Positions 20,382 to 29,463 are shown, counted from the stretch's first letter. The stretch: DNA of 64,000 nucleotides from CAVVYA01 sp963752345 (GCA_963752345.1 CAVVYA010000006.1:186001-250000), one strand, 5' to 3'. Numbers and translations: made by a program. The notes: generated by a model not told the origin, from the sequence alone.

Positions 20382-21035
20382 ATGAGCGCGTCCGGTGCCT
20401 TGCCGCCGCATTTCGATCAGACCTTCCAGGATACGTTCGATGCGCTGATCGCGTGGCGCCGCGACGTGCGTCACTTCCGGCGCGATCCCGTCCCTGGCGA
20501 ACTCGTCGAATTCCTCGTCGCCAGCGCCTGTCTCGCGCCTTCGGTGGGCAATTCCCAGCCCTGGCGCTTCGTGCTGGTCGAGGACGCCGCGCGGCGTGCC
20601 GCGATCCGCGACAATTTCGCGGCCAGCAACCAGGCGGCATTGACCGGCTACAACGGCGAGCAGGCGCGCAGCTACGCGAGCCTCAAGCTCTCCGGCCTCG
20701 ACGATGCGCCGGTGCAGCTCGCGGTGTTCGCCGATCCGACGACCGAACACGGCCATGGGCTGGGGCGCCAGACCATGCCGGAAACCCTCGAGTATTCCGT
20801 GGTCGGCGCGGTCATGCTGCTGTGGCTGGCGGCACGCACCAAGGGCCTCGGCGTGGGCTGGGTGTCCATTCTCGATCCGGCGCCCGTGCTGACCGTTCTG
20901 GAACTCCCTGAAACCTGGCGGTTGATTGCCTATCTATGTATCGGCTACCCCGTGACCGAGTCGCCGGAGCCGGAACTCGTGCGTCTGGGATGGCAATCGC
21001 GTATCGACTGGCGCGAATTTTTTGTAAAACGTTGA
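20382..21035 (+). CDS. bluB: 5,6-dimethylbenzimidazole synthase
   Basis: BluB is an unusual flavin destructase: it breaks down FMNH2 with O2 to make 5,6-dimethylbenzimidazole, the lower ligand of vitamin B12. The 217-residue protein has nitroreductase-fold features typical of BluB rather than of ordinary nitroreductases: WRRDVRHFRRDPVP near the N-terminus, ACLAPSVGNSQPWRFVLV, ETLEYSVVGAVMLLWLAA and GVGWVSILDP. The start is ATG 20382; an upstream in-frame start overlaps comF. The cobalamin-dependent MetH at 60 kb is a likely consumer of the cofactor. Confidence 0.88.
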   Translation: MSASGALPPHFDQTFQDTFDALIAWRRDVRHFRRDPVPGELVEFLVASACLAPSVGNSQPWRFVLVEDAARRAAIRDNFAASNQAALTGYNGEQARSYASLKLSGLDDAPVQLAVFADPTTEHGHGLGRQTMPETLEYSVVGAVMLLWLAARTKGLGVGWVSILDPAPVLTVLELPETWRLIAYLCIGYPVTESPEPELVRLGWQSRIDWREFFVKR

Positions 21036-21042
21036 GGCAGAG

Positions 21043-21303
21043 ATGGCGAAGATCGAGATTTACACCACGCCCTGGTGCGGCTACTGCGCCCGGGCCAAGG
21101 CCTTGCTGGACCGCAAAGGCATCGTTTACGTCGAGATCGACGTCGCCAGCACACCGGGCGCGCGTGACGAGATGATCAAGCGTGCCGAGGGCCGCCGCAC
21201 CGTGCCGCAGATCTTCGTCGATGGCCGCCATCTCGGCGATTCCGACGAGGTGGTGGCGCTCGACCGCGCCGGCCAGCTCGACGCGCTGCTCAAACCGGCC
21301 TGA
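21043..21303 (+). CDS. grxC: Glutaredoxin 3
   Basis: The 86-residue protein has the thioredoxin-fold glutaredoxin pattern IEIYTTPWCGYCARAKALLD, a redox-active CGYC (the usual form is CPYC), RRTVPQIFVDGRHLGDSDEV with the cis-proline, and a C-terminal ALDRAGQLDALL helix. It reduces disulfides with glutathione in the cytoplasm. The G for P change in the active site is shared by some alphaproteobacterial Grx3 proteins as I recall. It lies 7 bp after bluB, with a GAGG ribosome site before the ATG. Confidence 0.93.
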   Translation: MAKIEIYTTPWCGYCARAKALLDRKGIVYVEIDVASTPGARDEMIKRAEGRRTVPQIFVDGRHLGDSDEVVALDRAGQLDALLKPA

Positions 21304-21320
21304 CCGGCCCAACGCATTGG

Positions 21321-22163
21321 TTGGCGAAAGCTCCATGTCCATCGCTCACCGTCGCCTGCATCCAGACGAATTCCGGGCCGGAGGTGGAGCCCAATCTCGC
21401 GGCCGCCGCCGCCCTGGTGCGCGAGGCGCGCGGGCAGGGCGCCGACTTCATCACCCTGCCGGAAAATGTGGCGCTGTTCGAGCCGCGCCGCGCCAAGCTG
21501 CTCGAGAAGGCGGAGCCGCAGGAAAGCCATACCGCGCTGCGCGCCTTTCGCGATCTCGCGCGCGAAACCGGAGCCTGGATTCTCGTGGGTTCCCTCGCGG
21601 TGAAGCTGGAGGACGGCAAGGTCGCCAACCGCAGCTTCCTGCTCGACGCCGTGGGCAACATCGTCGCCAGCTACGACAAGATCCACATGTTCGACGTCAC
21701 CCTGCCGTCGGGCGAGACCTACCGCGAATCGGCGACCTACGCGCCGGGCGGCCGCGCCGTGGCGGCGCCGATGCCGTGGGGCAAGCTCGGCATGACCATC
21801 TGCTACGACGTGCGCTTCGCGGCGCTCTATCGCGCCCTCGCCGAGGCCGGCAGCGACATGATCACGGTCCCTGCCGCCTTCACCCGCACCACCGGGCAGG
21901 CCCATTGGCATGTGCTGCTGCGCGCCCGCGCCATCGAGACCGGGTGCTTCGTGATCGCGCCGGCGCAATGCGGCACCCACGCGGAAGGGCGCCAGACCTA
22001 TGGCCATTCGCTGATCGTCGATCCTTGGGGCGAGGTTCTGTCCGATGGCGGCGATGCCGTCGGTATCACGCTCGCGCGCATCGACACCGCGCGGGTCGCG
22101 GAGGTGCGGCAGATGGTGCCGTCGCTGGTCCACGGCCGGACGATTCTGCCGTCCCAGGACTAA
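21321..22163 (+). CDS. Nitrilase-superfamily carbon-nitrogen hydrolase (Nit2/omega-amidase type)
   Basis: The catalytic triad is visible: Glu in FITLPENVALF, Lys in SYDKIHMFDV and Cys in TICYDVRFAALYR, with the second Glu region PSGETYRESATY. The 280-residue length fits the Nit1/Nit2 branch, whose members hydrolyse deaminated glutathione or alpha-keto acid amides. The placement just after glutaredoxin fits a glutathione-repair role, by inference. The frame opens with a TTG at 21321; an ATG at 21334 (MSIA) is one base out of frame with LTVACIQTNSG, so a one-base error near 21345 is likely and ATG 21334 may be the true start. Confidence 0.87.
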   Translation: MAKAPCPSLTVACIQTNSGPEVEPNLAAAAALVREARGQGADFITLPENVALFEPRRAKLLEKAEPQESHTALRAFRDLARETGAWILVGSLAVKLEDGKVANRSFLLDAVGNIVASYDKIHMFDVTLPSGETYRESATYAPGGRAVAAPMPWGKLGMTICYDVRFAALYRALAEAGSDMITVPAAFTRTTGQAHWHVLLRARAIETGCFVIAPAQCGTHAEGRQTYGHSLIVDPWGEVLSDGGDAVGITLARIDTARVAEVRQMVPSLVHGRTILPSQD

Positions 22164-22241
22164 GCGCATTCAAGAAGTCCCGGCCAGCCGATGCCCAGCC
22201 GGGATCTTCCGCGTCGAGCCGGCGAACCGGCGAATTGCCGC

Positions 22242-22877
<636 letters not shown>

Positions 22878-22914
22878 GGTGCGGTCTCCTTGCGCTGCGT
22901 TGGTTTACGGTCGT

Positions 22915-22931
22915 CCCCCCCCCCCCCCCCC
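22915..22931. repeat. 17-bp homopolymeric C tract
   Basis: Seventeen consecutive Cs (Gs on the minus strand) lie 38-54 bp upstream of the peroxiredoxin start codon. Such a tract is prone to slippage in replication and to sequencing error. Its position in a promoter or leader would let length changes alter expression, but it could equally be an assembly artefact. Confidence 0.9.
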
Positions 22932-22984
22932 GAATTACCCCTTTAGCCTCTTTTCCGGCATGCTACGGCCGCCGGCGAAAAATA

Positions 22985-23040
22985 TCAATAATATACTGTA
23001 GTATTATCGTAATTCACACGTTATCTGTGTAATACTTACT
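22985..23040. promoter_or_regulatory. AT-rich symmetric region between peroxiredoxin and DUF1178 genes
   Basis: Between two divergent genes the GC content drops sharply. The stretch contains an imperfect inverted repeat centred on ACTGTAGT (ATAATA...GTATTAT) and a second near 23018-23035 (CACACGTTATCTGTGTAA, short ACAC/GTGT arms). Position and symmetry suggest promoters and regulator binding for one or both genes. I cannot name the regulator. Confidence 0.4.
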
Positions 23041-23124
23041 CCATGAGAACCGTTGCTTGAGCCGCGAAAAAATTCTTTATAGTGCGGCATTAACTTGCAA
23101 CGCCGTCAGTACGTTGGATTGTTC

Positions 23125-23661
23125 ATGATCGTGTTTGATCTCACCTGCGCCCAGGGGCATGTCTTCGAGGGCTGGTTCCGCGACAGCGCGGCCTTCGAAG
23201 TGCAGAAGGGCGCCAGCGATATCGTGTGTCCGGTATGCGCCGACGTCGCCATCTCGAAGGCGCCGATGGCGCCGCGTTTGTCCACGCGTGGCGGGTCGGA
23301 CGAAACAGAGCCGGAGCCCGCGCGGGCGCCTGCTGCCGCGGGCCGGTCCGCCAATCTTTTCCCGGGCAACGACCGCCGCCGGCGCGAAGAAGTGTTCCAT
23401 GCGCCGACCGACGCGCCGAGCGCCAAGGCGGCCGCGCTCGCCGTGGAGGCCGCTCGGGCGTTGCGTGCCTTGCGCGACGAGGTCGCGAAGAGCTGCGACT
23501 ATGTCGGCGAAAAGTTCGCCGAGGAAGCGCGCAAGATGCATTACGGCGAAGCGGAGAAGCGAAGCATCTACGGCGAAACCACCTTCGACGAGGCGAAAGA
23601 GCTGCGCGACGAAGGCATCGAAATTCAGCCGCTGCCGCGTCTGCCACGCGAGAACGCCTGA
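23125..23661 (+). CDS. DUF1178 family protein
   Basis: The protein starts MIVFDLTCAQGHVFEGWF and contains VCPVCADVAISKAPMAPRL, giving a CxxxH...CxxC putative zinc-binding N-terminus. A variable Ala-rich linker follows, then a C-terminal helical block (LRALRDEVAKSCDYVGEKFAEEARKMHYGEAEKRSIYGE) that is the hallmark of DUF1178. The family is found almost only in Alphaproteobacteria and a few neighbours, often near the grxC/amidase genes as here. Its function is unknown. The ATG at 23125 is preferred over an upstream in-frame start because similarity begins there. 178 residues. Confidence 0.87.
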   Translation: MIVFDLTCAQGHVFEGWFRDSAAFEVQKGASDIVCPVCADVAISKAPMAPRLSTRGGSDETEPEPARAPAAAGRSANLFPGNDRRRREEVFHAPTDAPSAKAAALAVEAARALRALRDEVAKSCDYVGEKFAEEARKMHYGEAEKRSIYGETTFDEAKELRDEGIEIQPLPRLPRENA

Positions 23662-23670
23662 GCCTCAGGG

Positions 23671-24263
23671 ATGTATCTGGCCGGCGGGCAGCTTTTTTCC
23701 GGCCCCGATCTCAAGGATTTTCTGGCCGACCGGCTGACGCAGGTCGATGCCGCCGTCGGCGCGCTCGGCGCTGAGGATTTCGCCAGCCGTAGCGAGGCGG
23801 CGCTGGAATCCATGCTGGTCTCGCGCTTCCGCATTGCCGAAGGGCACCTGCTCGCCGCGGAGGCCTATTTCGTCGAGGAGCGCGCGCTCACGGTGGCGGA
23901 GGCCAATCTTCCCAGCGAGGGATTGCCGAGCGAGGGCGGCCAGGCCTATCCGCCCGACATGATGCTGAAATCGGTCACCATTGCGCTGCCGTTCCGCGGC
24001 GAACCGGCGCTGCTCACCCATCGGCCCAACGTGTTCAGCGCGCACCAGCCGGAGGCCGACGTGGTCGGCCAGGAACTGCACGTCGGCTTCATCGTCGCGC
24101 CGGAGGAGGAATGGATGATCCAGCACCGCTTCCAGCAGCACATCGCTCTGATCGAGCGCACCCTGGAAGTCACCCAGTGGCAGGCGATGGATTTCAACTC
24201 GGGATTGACCGGCCAGTCCGGGCCAAGCTGCGCGCCCGCAAGGCGACAGTCGCTCAGGGCTGA
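23671..24263 (+). CDS. Conserved hypothetical protein, C-terminus frameshifted
   Basis: A protein of about 197 residues begins MYLAGGQLFSGPDLKDFLADRL, 9 bp after the DUF1178 gene, with the same codon use. The sequence is mostly helical and acidic (RIAEGHLLAAEAYFVEERALTVAEANLP; GQELHVGFIVAPEEEWMIQHRF) and lacks a signal peptide or membrane helix. No family is recognised. Near 24214 the frame shifts: FNSGLTGQ continues as VRAKLRARKATVAQG and stops at 24263 in the corrected frame, while the uncorrected frame runs on over the opposite-strand PAP2 gene. The tight spacing suggests an operon with DUF1178. Confidence 0.6.
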
Positions 24264-24276
24264 TCGCGCAGGCGCG

Positions 24277-25266
24277 TCAGGACCATTGTTCGTCGCGGTG
24301 CGCCGGGCGCTCGTCACGTGTCAATGCCTGGCCCGACATTCCGCCACTCTGCGGTCGTGGCATCCGAGCGCGCGTCAGTTCGGCCATCGCGAAGCCGACG
24401 AGCAGCCAAAAGATGCCGACGAGATAGCCCGCGATCACATCGCTGGTATAATGGACCGACAAGAACATCCGGCTGAGTCCGATCATGCCGATCAGTACGC
24501 CGGCCCAGAACGCGATCTCGAAACGCGCGCGCACGCTCATCAGGTCGCGCGCCAGGACGTAGGCGATAAATCCATAGAGCGCCATGGCTGCCGTGGCATG
24601 GGCGCTCGGAAACGACGGAGATAGCGCGGTCGCCGCGTCGATGAACGCGGGCCTGTCACGTGCGACCACATATTTTCCGAGCCATGTGGTCGCCTGCGCG
24701 CCAAGAAAGCTGGTCCAAAGAGGCACGATGAAATGCGGCTGGCGCAAGGCCCAGAGAAAGCCTGTTGCGACGATGGACACCGCGGTGAGGGTCGGACCGG
24801 CGCCCAACGCCGTGATCCACAGAAAGACGGAGAGCCAGGGTTGCTCGCGCCACGATGTGAAGTATTCGTTGATGGTCTGATCGAAAACCTGAATGTCCGT
24901 GGCCTCGATGATTTCCTCGACAAGTCCCCCGAACATCCCGGCTATGTAGAGTGCCGCGACGGTCAGAAGCGTAAGCGGCAGTCCTGAGAACTTCGCCGCG
25001 TCCAGTCGGGCTGCCGCTGCCCCATAGAGTCGGGGCATGCGGGTGCGCAGCTTGTCGAGACCGGGGCGCGTGCGTTCGACCAGGCGCGGCATGCCAGTGG
25101 CCAACAGGCGCGGCAGCGCCCACCTCACCAAACGCACCATCTGCCATGCGAGAAGACGCGCACAGCCGACGACCGCGAGGATTGCGGCAATGGTGAGTGC
25201 CAGGTTGATCGCCGAAGGCATCATCAGAAAGCTTTCAGAGCCCGAGGCCTCATCGACATCGTGCAC
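24277..25266 (-). CDS. PAP2-family membrane phosphatase
   Basis: The protein has an N-terminal helix, a basic arm (residues about 40-90) and the three PAP2 motifs in order: KYVVARDRP (motif 1), SFPSAHATAAM (motif 2, PSxH) and SRMFLSVHYTSD (motif 3, SRxxxxxHxxxD). These flank membrane helices, as in phosphatidate and undecaprenyl-diphosphate phosphatases. Active sites of this family face the periplasm. It lies downstream of the metallophosphoesterase and DAG-kinase-like genes on the same strand, suggesting a lipid phosphate module. The start may be GTG 25266 (329 residues) or one of the Met codons about 15 residues later. Confidence 0.85.
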   Translation of the reverse strand: MHDVDEASGSESFLMMPSAINLALTIAAILAVVGCARLLAWQMVRLVRWALPRLLATGMPRLVERTRPGLDKLRTRMPRLYGAAAARLDAAKFSGLPLTLLTVAALYIAGMFGGLVEEIIEATDIQVFDQTINEYFTSWREQPWLSVFLWITALGAGPTLTAVSIVATGFLWALRQPHFIVPLWTSFLGAQATTWLGKYVVARDRPAFIDAATALSPSFPSAHATAAMALYGFIAYVLARDLMSVRARFEIAFWAGVLIGMIGLSRMFLSVHYTSDVIAGYLVGIFWLLVGFAMAELTRARMPRPQSGGMSGQALTRDERPAHRDEQWS

Positions 25267-25314
25267 CCTCGGGAGCCGGGTGCGACGCTCGCGCGATGCA
25301 TCCGGTCATCCTCT

Positions 25315-26145
25315 TCAGGCAAGGGAAAGGTGGTGGTCGAGCTGCCAGCGGTCGCCAGCAAGACGGTACGTCGACCTGAGGCCGCTGCGAAACCCCGCGC
25401 CGGGCGACCGAGCCATCACATCGACGGTCACCCGTCCCTGGTCGATCTGAAGCAGATTATAGCTGTTGTCTTCGCCGCCCCGGGTGCGCGTCGAAATCGC
25501 CGTTCCGGCATGCACGATGAGGATTGCGCCGCCTCCCGCGGTCTCGACGTCGAGATGGCGGCTTCCGGCGCTGTGGCGGTGCCCCGAGAGCAGGAGCCTC
25601 ACCTGGCTCTCTGACGATGCCTTCAGTGCGACAGGTGCCCTCCGGGCCAGGCCGCCCAGGGATGCGCCTTCAAGCGCGGCGAGGGGGTGATGGGTCATGA
25701 GGATCTTGAATACGGACCGCGGAAGATCGCCGAAGACGCGCTGAACATCGGCGATCTGACCGAAAGAGATACGTCCGTGCTTGATGGTCAGGCGCCGCGT
25801 CGTGTCGATGCCGAGTACGGCGATCTCCTCATCGAGAAAGAAGTTATCGGCCATGTTGAGCGGCGCGATGAAGCGGCGATAGCGCGCCAGCGGCGCGCCG
25901 AACCGGCGAAGCAGATTGTAGAGTGGCACGTCATGGTTGCCGGGCACAATGACTTTTCGGGCCGGAACGCGGCTGAGAAACTCGCGCGCCGCCTGAAATT
26001 CGACCCGTCGCGCGCGCTGTGTCAGATCGCCCGTGACGGCGACGAGATCGGGACGGCTCTGCTCGAGGCTCGACAGCAGCTCTTCCGCAACCTGGTTGCT
26101 GTGCCGTCCAAAGTGCAGATCGGAGATTTGCGCGATCGTCCGCAT
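25315..26145 (-). CDS. Calcineurin-like metallophosphoesterase
   Basis: From ATG 26145 (MRTIAQISDLHFG) the protein of 276 residues has the dinuclear-metal motifs in order: DLHFG, AVTGDLTQR, VPGNHDVP, MTHHPL and LSGHRHSAG. This matches class III cyclic nucleotide-type or UDP-diacylglucosamine pyrophosphatase-type phosphoesterases; the substrate cannot be read from sequence. It is 8 bp from the upstream DAG-kinase-like gene, so the two are surely cotranscribed. A phospholipid or lipid-phosphate substrate is plausible from context. A longer open frame to 26415 overlaps the neighbour and is rejected. Confidence 0.87.
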   Translation of the reverse strand: MRTIAQISDLHFGRHSNQVAEELLSSLEQSRPDLVAVTGDLTQRARRVEFQAAREFLSRVPARKVIVPGNHDVPLYNLLRRFGAPLARYRRFIAPLNMADNFFLDEEIAVLGIDTTRRLTIKHGRISFGQIADVQRVFGDLPRSVFKILMTHHPLAALEGASLGGLARRAPVALKASSESQVRLLLSGHRHSAGSRHLDVETAGGGAILIVHAGTAISTRTRGGEDNSYNLLQIDQGRVTVDVMARSPGAGFRSGLRSTYRLAGDRWQLDHHLSLA

Positions 26146-26152
26146 GGTTTTT

Positions 26153-27082
26153 CTACGGTCCAGGCGCCGGCGCGAACACGCGCAGCGCTTCCGGCCGGGA
26201 CCGATAGCGCAATGGTGTCTGCAGCCGTTCGACCTCGCCGTCGCAAGCGACCAGAACATGGTGCCGGCGAGACAGGATCTCGGCGGCCGGTCCCTTGAAC
26301 GTGCTAATTCCCTTTTCCCTCGCGCCAAACCCCAGGATAACCCGAACCGCGCTCCAAAAAATGGCCAGCCAGCCTTCCGCGTTGGCGACGTAGACCCAAA
26401 GCTCGCCGCGATCAAGCCTTTCGCGTCTCCCCGGGGTGGGCAGGGTTAATTGATATTCGTTGTTGCCGATGAAGGCGATCGGCGAGCGGCATTGTCGGAC
26501 CACGCCTTCCAGGCGAACGGTGAGGCGAAAGATCGGCAGATAGCGAACGACCTCCGGCAGCGCCAGGATCATCGCCAGCCATTTCGGCAGCCAGGCTCCC
26601 GGCCGTTTGCGTTCGCGTGCCAGCACCAGGTAGGGATAGAGGCCGATCGAGGAATTGTTGATGAAGATCTGGCCATTGACCTCGGCGACGTCCACCTTGC
26701 GGGTTACCGCGGCGGCGATTACCGCGACAGCCTCTTCCGGCGCAAGCGGCAGCCCGAGGTCGCGAGCGAAGTGATTGCGCGTGCCGAGCGGGATGATGCC
26801 CAGCGGGACATCCGTTCCCGCGAGAACGCTGGCGACCGTGCGGATGCTGCCATCGCCACCGCCTATGACGACGGCATCCAGATCGCCGAGCTGTGCCGCT
26901 TCCAGGGCACGCCGTGCTGCGGTGAGCAGGTCGGCGCCCGCTACGACTTCGCAGCTGGCCGCCATGCCGTGTTCGGTGAAGCGAGCGCTCAGCCGCTCGC
27001 GCCACGATCGCGGCCCGAGAGATTCCGCCGTCCCGGCGGTTTCGTTGAGAATCACGGCTAATCTCAAGGGAGGCGAATTCAT
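26153..27082 (-). CDS. Diacylglycerol kinase-family lipid kinase
   Basis: The 309-residue protein has the DAGK catalytic-domain pattern: LAVILNETAGTA at the start, the nucleotide-binding VIGGGDGSIRTVASVL, PLGIIPLGTRNHFARDLGLP, and a C-terminal beta domain with VDVAEVNGQIFINNSSIGLYP and CDGEVERL. Members (YegS, DgkB and sphingosine-kinase relatives) phosphorylate lipid hydroxyls such as diacylglycerol. It is the first gene of the minus-strand trio with the metallophosphoesterase and PAP2 phosphatase, a kinase-phosphatase set likely acting on membrane lipids. Confidence 0.9.
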   Translation of the reverse strand: MNSPPLRLAVILNETAGTAESLGPRSWRERLSARFTEHGMAASCEVVAGADLLTAARRALEAAQLGDLDAVVIGGGDGSIRTVASVLAGTDVPLGIIPLGTRNHFARDLGLPLAPEEAVAVIAAAVTRKVDVAEVNGQIFINNSSIGLYPYLVLARERKRPGAWLPKWLAMILALPEVVRYLPIFRLTVRLEGVVRQCRSPIAFIGNNEYQLTLPTPGRRERLDRGELWVYVANAEGWLAIFWSAVRVILGFGAREKGISTFKGPAAEILSRRHHVLVACDGEVERLQTPLRYRSRPEALRVFAPAPGP

Positions 27083-27207
27083 GGGATCACGCGCGATGGA
27101 GAGAAGGTCCTACAGAGACGTCTGCCGCCGCTGTTCATTCCATCGCGCGAGGCCGCGCCGCGCAGCCGTTCCGGCGGATCATGCCAGCCTTGGCTGGTCC
27201 GTGAAGC

Positions 27208-27981
27208 CTACGGCTTGGTGGCGAGCACCATGTAATTGACGCCGGTGTCGGTGCTCAGGCTCCAGCGGTCGGCAATAGGATTATAGGCGACGCCCGTCAC
27301 CTCGTAGACGGAAAGCCGGGTCGCCGCCAGTTCGGCGGTCAGTTCCTCGGGTTTGACGAACTTGTTCCAGTCGTGGGTGCCGCGCGGCAGCCAGCCGAGG
27401 AGGTATTCCGCGCCGACGATGGCCAGCGCGTAGGATTTGGCGGTGCGGTTGAGCGTCGCCACCACCATGGCGCCGCCCGGGTTGACCATGCCGGCGGCGG
27501 CGGCCAGGAAGGCGGGGCGGTCCGCGACATGCTCGACCACCTCCATATTGAGCACCACGTCGAAGCGCTCGCCGGCCGCGGCCAGCGCCTCGGCGGTGGC
27601 TTCCCGGTAGTCGATGGCGAGGCCCATCTGTTCGGCATGCAGGCGGGCGACTGAGACGGTGGTCCGGCTGGCGTCGATGCCGGTGACCTGGGCGCCGAGC
27701 CGGGTCAGCGGCTCGGCCAGCAGCCCGCCGCCGCAGCCGATATCGAGGATGCGCAAGCCGGCGAGCGGCTGGGCCGCCTTGGGGTCGCGCTGGAAATGGG
27801 CCACCAGCCGGTCGCGCAGATAGGCGAGGCGGACCGGGTTGAAGCGGTGCAGCGGCTTGAACTTGCCGTGCGGGTTCCACCAATCCGCGGCCATGGCGGA
27901 AAAGCGCGCGATCTCGCCTTCGTCGACCGAGGTGTGGCCAGGGCTAGGTCTCGGGGCGGTCATATCGCCGGGCAGCGTCAT
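27208..27981 (-). CDS. ubiG: Ubiquinone biosynthesis O-methyltransferase
   Basis: UbiG carries out both O-methylations in ubiquinone synthesis. The protein has the diagnostic N-terminal DEGEIARFSAMAADWWNPHGKFKPLHRFNPVRLAYL (in part), motif I ILDIGCGGGLLAEPLTRLGA, DVVLNMEVVEHVADRP and LLGWLPRGTHDWNKFVKPEEL near the C-terminus. Starts at 27981 (MTLPGDMTAP, 257 residues) or 27963 are both reasonable; similarity begins after either. It is divergent from lysC across about 260 bp. The frame is intact. Confidence 0.95.
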   Translation of the reverse strand: MTLPGDMTAPRPSPGHTSVDEGEIARFSAMAADWWNPHGKFKPLHRFNPVRLAYLRDRLVAHFQRDPKAAQPLAGLRILDIGCGGGLLAEPLTRLGAQVTGIDASRTTVSVARLHAEQMGLAIDYREATAEALAAAGERFDVVLNMEVVEHVADRPAFLAAAAGMVNPGGAMVVATLNRTAKSYALAIVGAEYLLGWLPRGTHDWNKFVKPEELTAELAATRLSVYEVTGVAYNPIADRWSLSTDTGVNYMVLATKP

Positions 27982-28017
27982 CGGTCTCGCACTCAGGTCA
28001 GGATCGCAGGGAACGCC

Positions 28018-28115
28018 GGCACGGCCGTGCCGCGACGGGATTTCCCGGCTCAGCGTCTTATTGTTGCCCCAATTCGGGGGCGATGCGGCGGCGCGGGCCT
28101 TCTTGCGGCCCGCGC
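28018..28115. promoter_or_regulatory. Palindrome and hairpin in the ubiG/lysC divergent region
   Basis: The 260-bp divergent gap contains a perfect 14-bp palindrome GGCACGGCCGTGCC (28018-28031). It also holds a 9-bp stem, GCGCGGGCC (28091-28099) with GGCCCGCGC (28107-28115), around a 7-nt loop about 125 bp before the lysC start. Neither is followed by a T-run. They could be regulator sites or leader structures; in this GC-rich DNA chance is also possible. Confidence 0.3.
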
Positions 28116-28240
28116 GCGTCCTAGAGTATGTATACGCGCCGTCGCGCCGGCAAGGGGAGCCGCGCGCGGTCCCTCGGGGTGAGGCCGCCTGTGTGGCGCG
28201 CACCCTCCACGGCCCCGGACACAACTCAGGTCAATCGCTT

Positions 28241-29461
28241 ATGGCACGCATCGTGCAAAAATTCGGTGGCACGTCGGTCGCCAATGTCGAACGCATCAAG
28301 GCGGTCGCGCAACGGGTGAAGGCCGAGATCGCGCTCGGCAACGAGGTGGCCGTGGTCGTCTCCGCCATGGCGGGTGCCACCAACCAGCTGGTCGGCTGGG
28401 TCAACGAGATTTCTCCGCTGCACGACGCGCGGGAATATGACACGGTGGTCGCGTCCGGCGAACAGGTCACCTGCGGCCTGACCGCGCTGGCCCTGCAGGA
28501 ACTCGGCATCACGGCCCGTTCCTGGCTCGGCTGGCAGGTGCCTGTGGCAACCGACGGCATCCATGGCCGCGCCCGGGTCGAGGCCATCGACACCACCGAA
28601 CTGCGCAAGCGCATGGCGCGCGGCGAAGTGCCGGTGCTGGCCGGCTTCCAGGGGCTCGGCGACGACAACCGCATCACCACGCTGGGACGCGGTGGCTCCG
28701 ATATTTCGGCCGTCGCCCTGGCGGCGGCGCTCGAAGCCGACCGCTGCGACATCTATACCGATGTGGACGGGGTCTATACCACCGACCCGCGCATCGTTGC
28801 CAAGGCGCGCAAGCTCGATAAAATCACTTACGAAGAGATGCTGGAGATGGCATCGCTCGGCGCTAAGGTGCTTCATACCCGTTCGGTCGAGCTGGCCATG
28901 AAGCAGCGGGTGCGTCTCCAGGTGCTGTCGAGCTTCAGCGACGCTCCCGGCACTCTGGTGGTCGATGAGGATGAGATCGTGGAAAAAGAACTAGTCAGCG
29001 GCATCGCCTATTCGCGCGACGAGGCCAAGGTCACCCTGGTGCGGGTGCCCGACCGTCCCGGCGTCGCCGCCAGCATCTTCGGCTCGCTCGCCGAGGCCGG
29101 CATCAACGTCGACATGATCGTGCAGAACGTGTCGGAGGACGGCAAGGCGACCGACCTGACCTTCACGGTGACGCGCAGCGACCTGCCGCGCGCCATGAAG
29201 GTGCTCGAAGGCAAGGCCAAGGAGCTCGGCTACGCCGATCTCAAGCCCGACGCCGGCGTGGTCAAGGTCTCCGTGGTCGGCGTCGGCATGCGCAGCCATC
29301 CCGGCGTCGCCCAGCTCATGTTTCAGACGCTGGCCGACAAGGGCATCAACATCCAGGTGATCTCGACGTCCGAGATCAAGGTCAGCGTGCTGATCGCCGA
29401 GGAATACACCGAGCTGGCGCTCCGCGCGCTGCACTCCGCCTACAACCTCGACGCAGCCTAG
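28241..29461 (+). CDS. lysC: Aspartate kinase
   Basis: Aspartokinase makes aspartyl phosphate, the first step toward lysine, threonine, methionine and diaminopimelate. The 406-residue protein starts MARIVQKFGGTSVANVERI with the KFGGTS signature. The kinase domain has VVVSAMAGATNQL, GRGGSDISAVALAAAL and DVDGVYTTDPR. The C-terminus holds two ACT domains (VRVPDRPGVAASIFGSLAEAGINVDMI and VVGVGMRSHPGVAQLMFQTL), so allosteric feedback by lysine or threonine is expected. The start at 28241 is set by similarity; the frame is open much further upstream over ubiG. Confidence 0.96.
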   Translation: MARIVQKFGGTSVANVERIKAVAQRVKAEIALGNEVAVVVSAMAGATNQLVGWVNEISPLHDAREYDTVVASGEQVTCGLTALALQELGITARSWLGWQVPVATDGIHGRARVEAIDTTELRKRMARGEVPVLAGFQGLGDDNRITTLGRGGSDISAVALAAALEADRCDIYTDVDGVYTTDPRIVAKARKLDKITYEEMLEMASLGAKVLHTRSVELAMKQRVRLQVLSSFSDAPGTLVVDEDEIVEKELVSGIAYSRDEAKVTLVRVPDRPGVAASIFGSLAEAGINVDMIVQNVSEDGKATDLTFTVTRSDLPRAMKVLEGKAKELGYADLKPDAGVVKVSVVGVGMRSHPGVAQLMFQTLADKGINIQVISTSEIKVSVLIAEEYTELALRALHSAYNLDAA

Positions 29462-29463
29462 TC

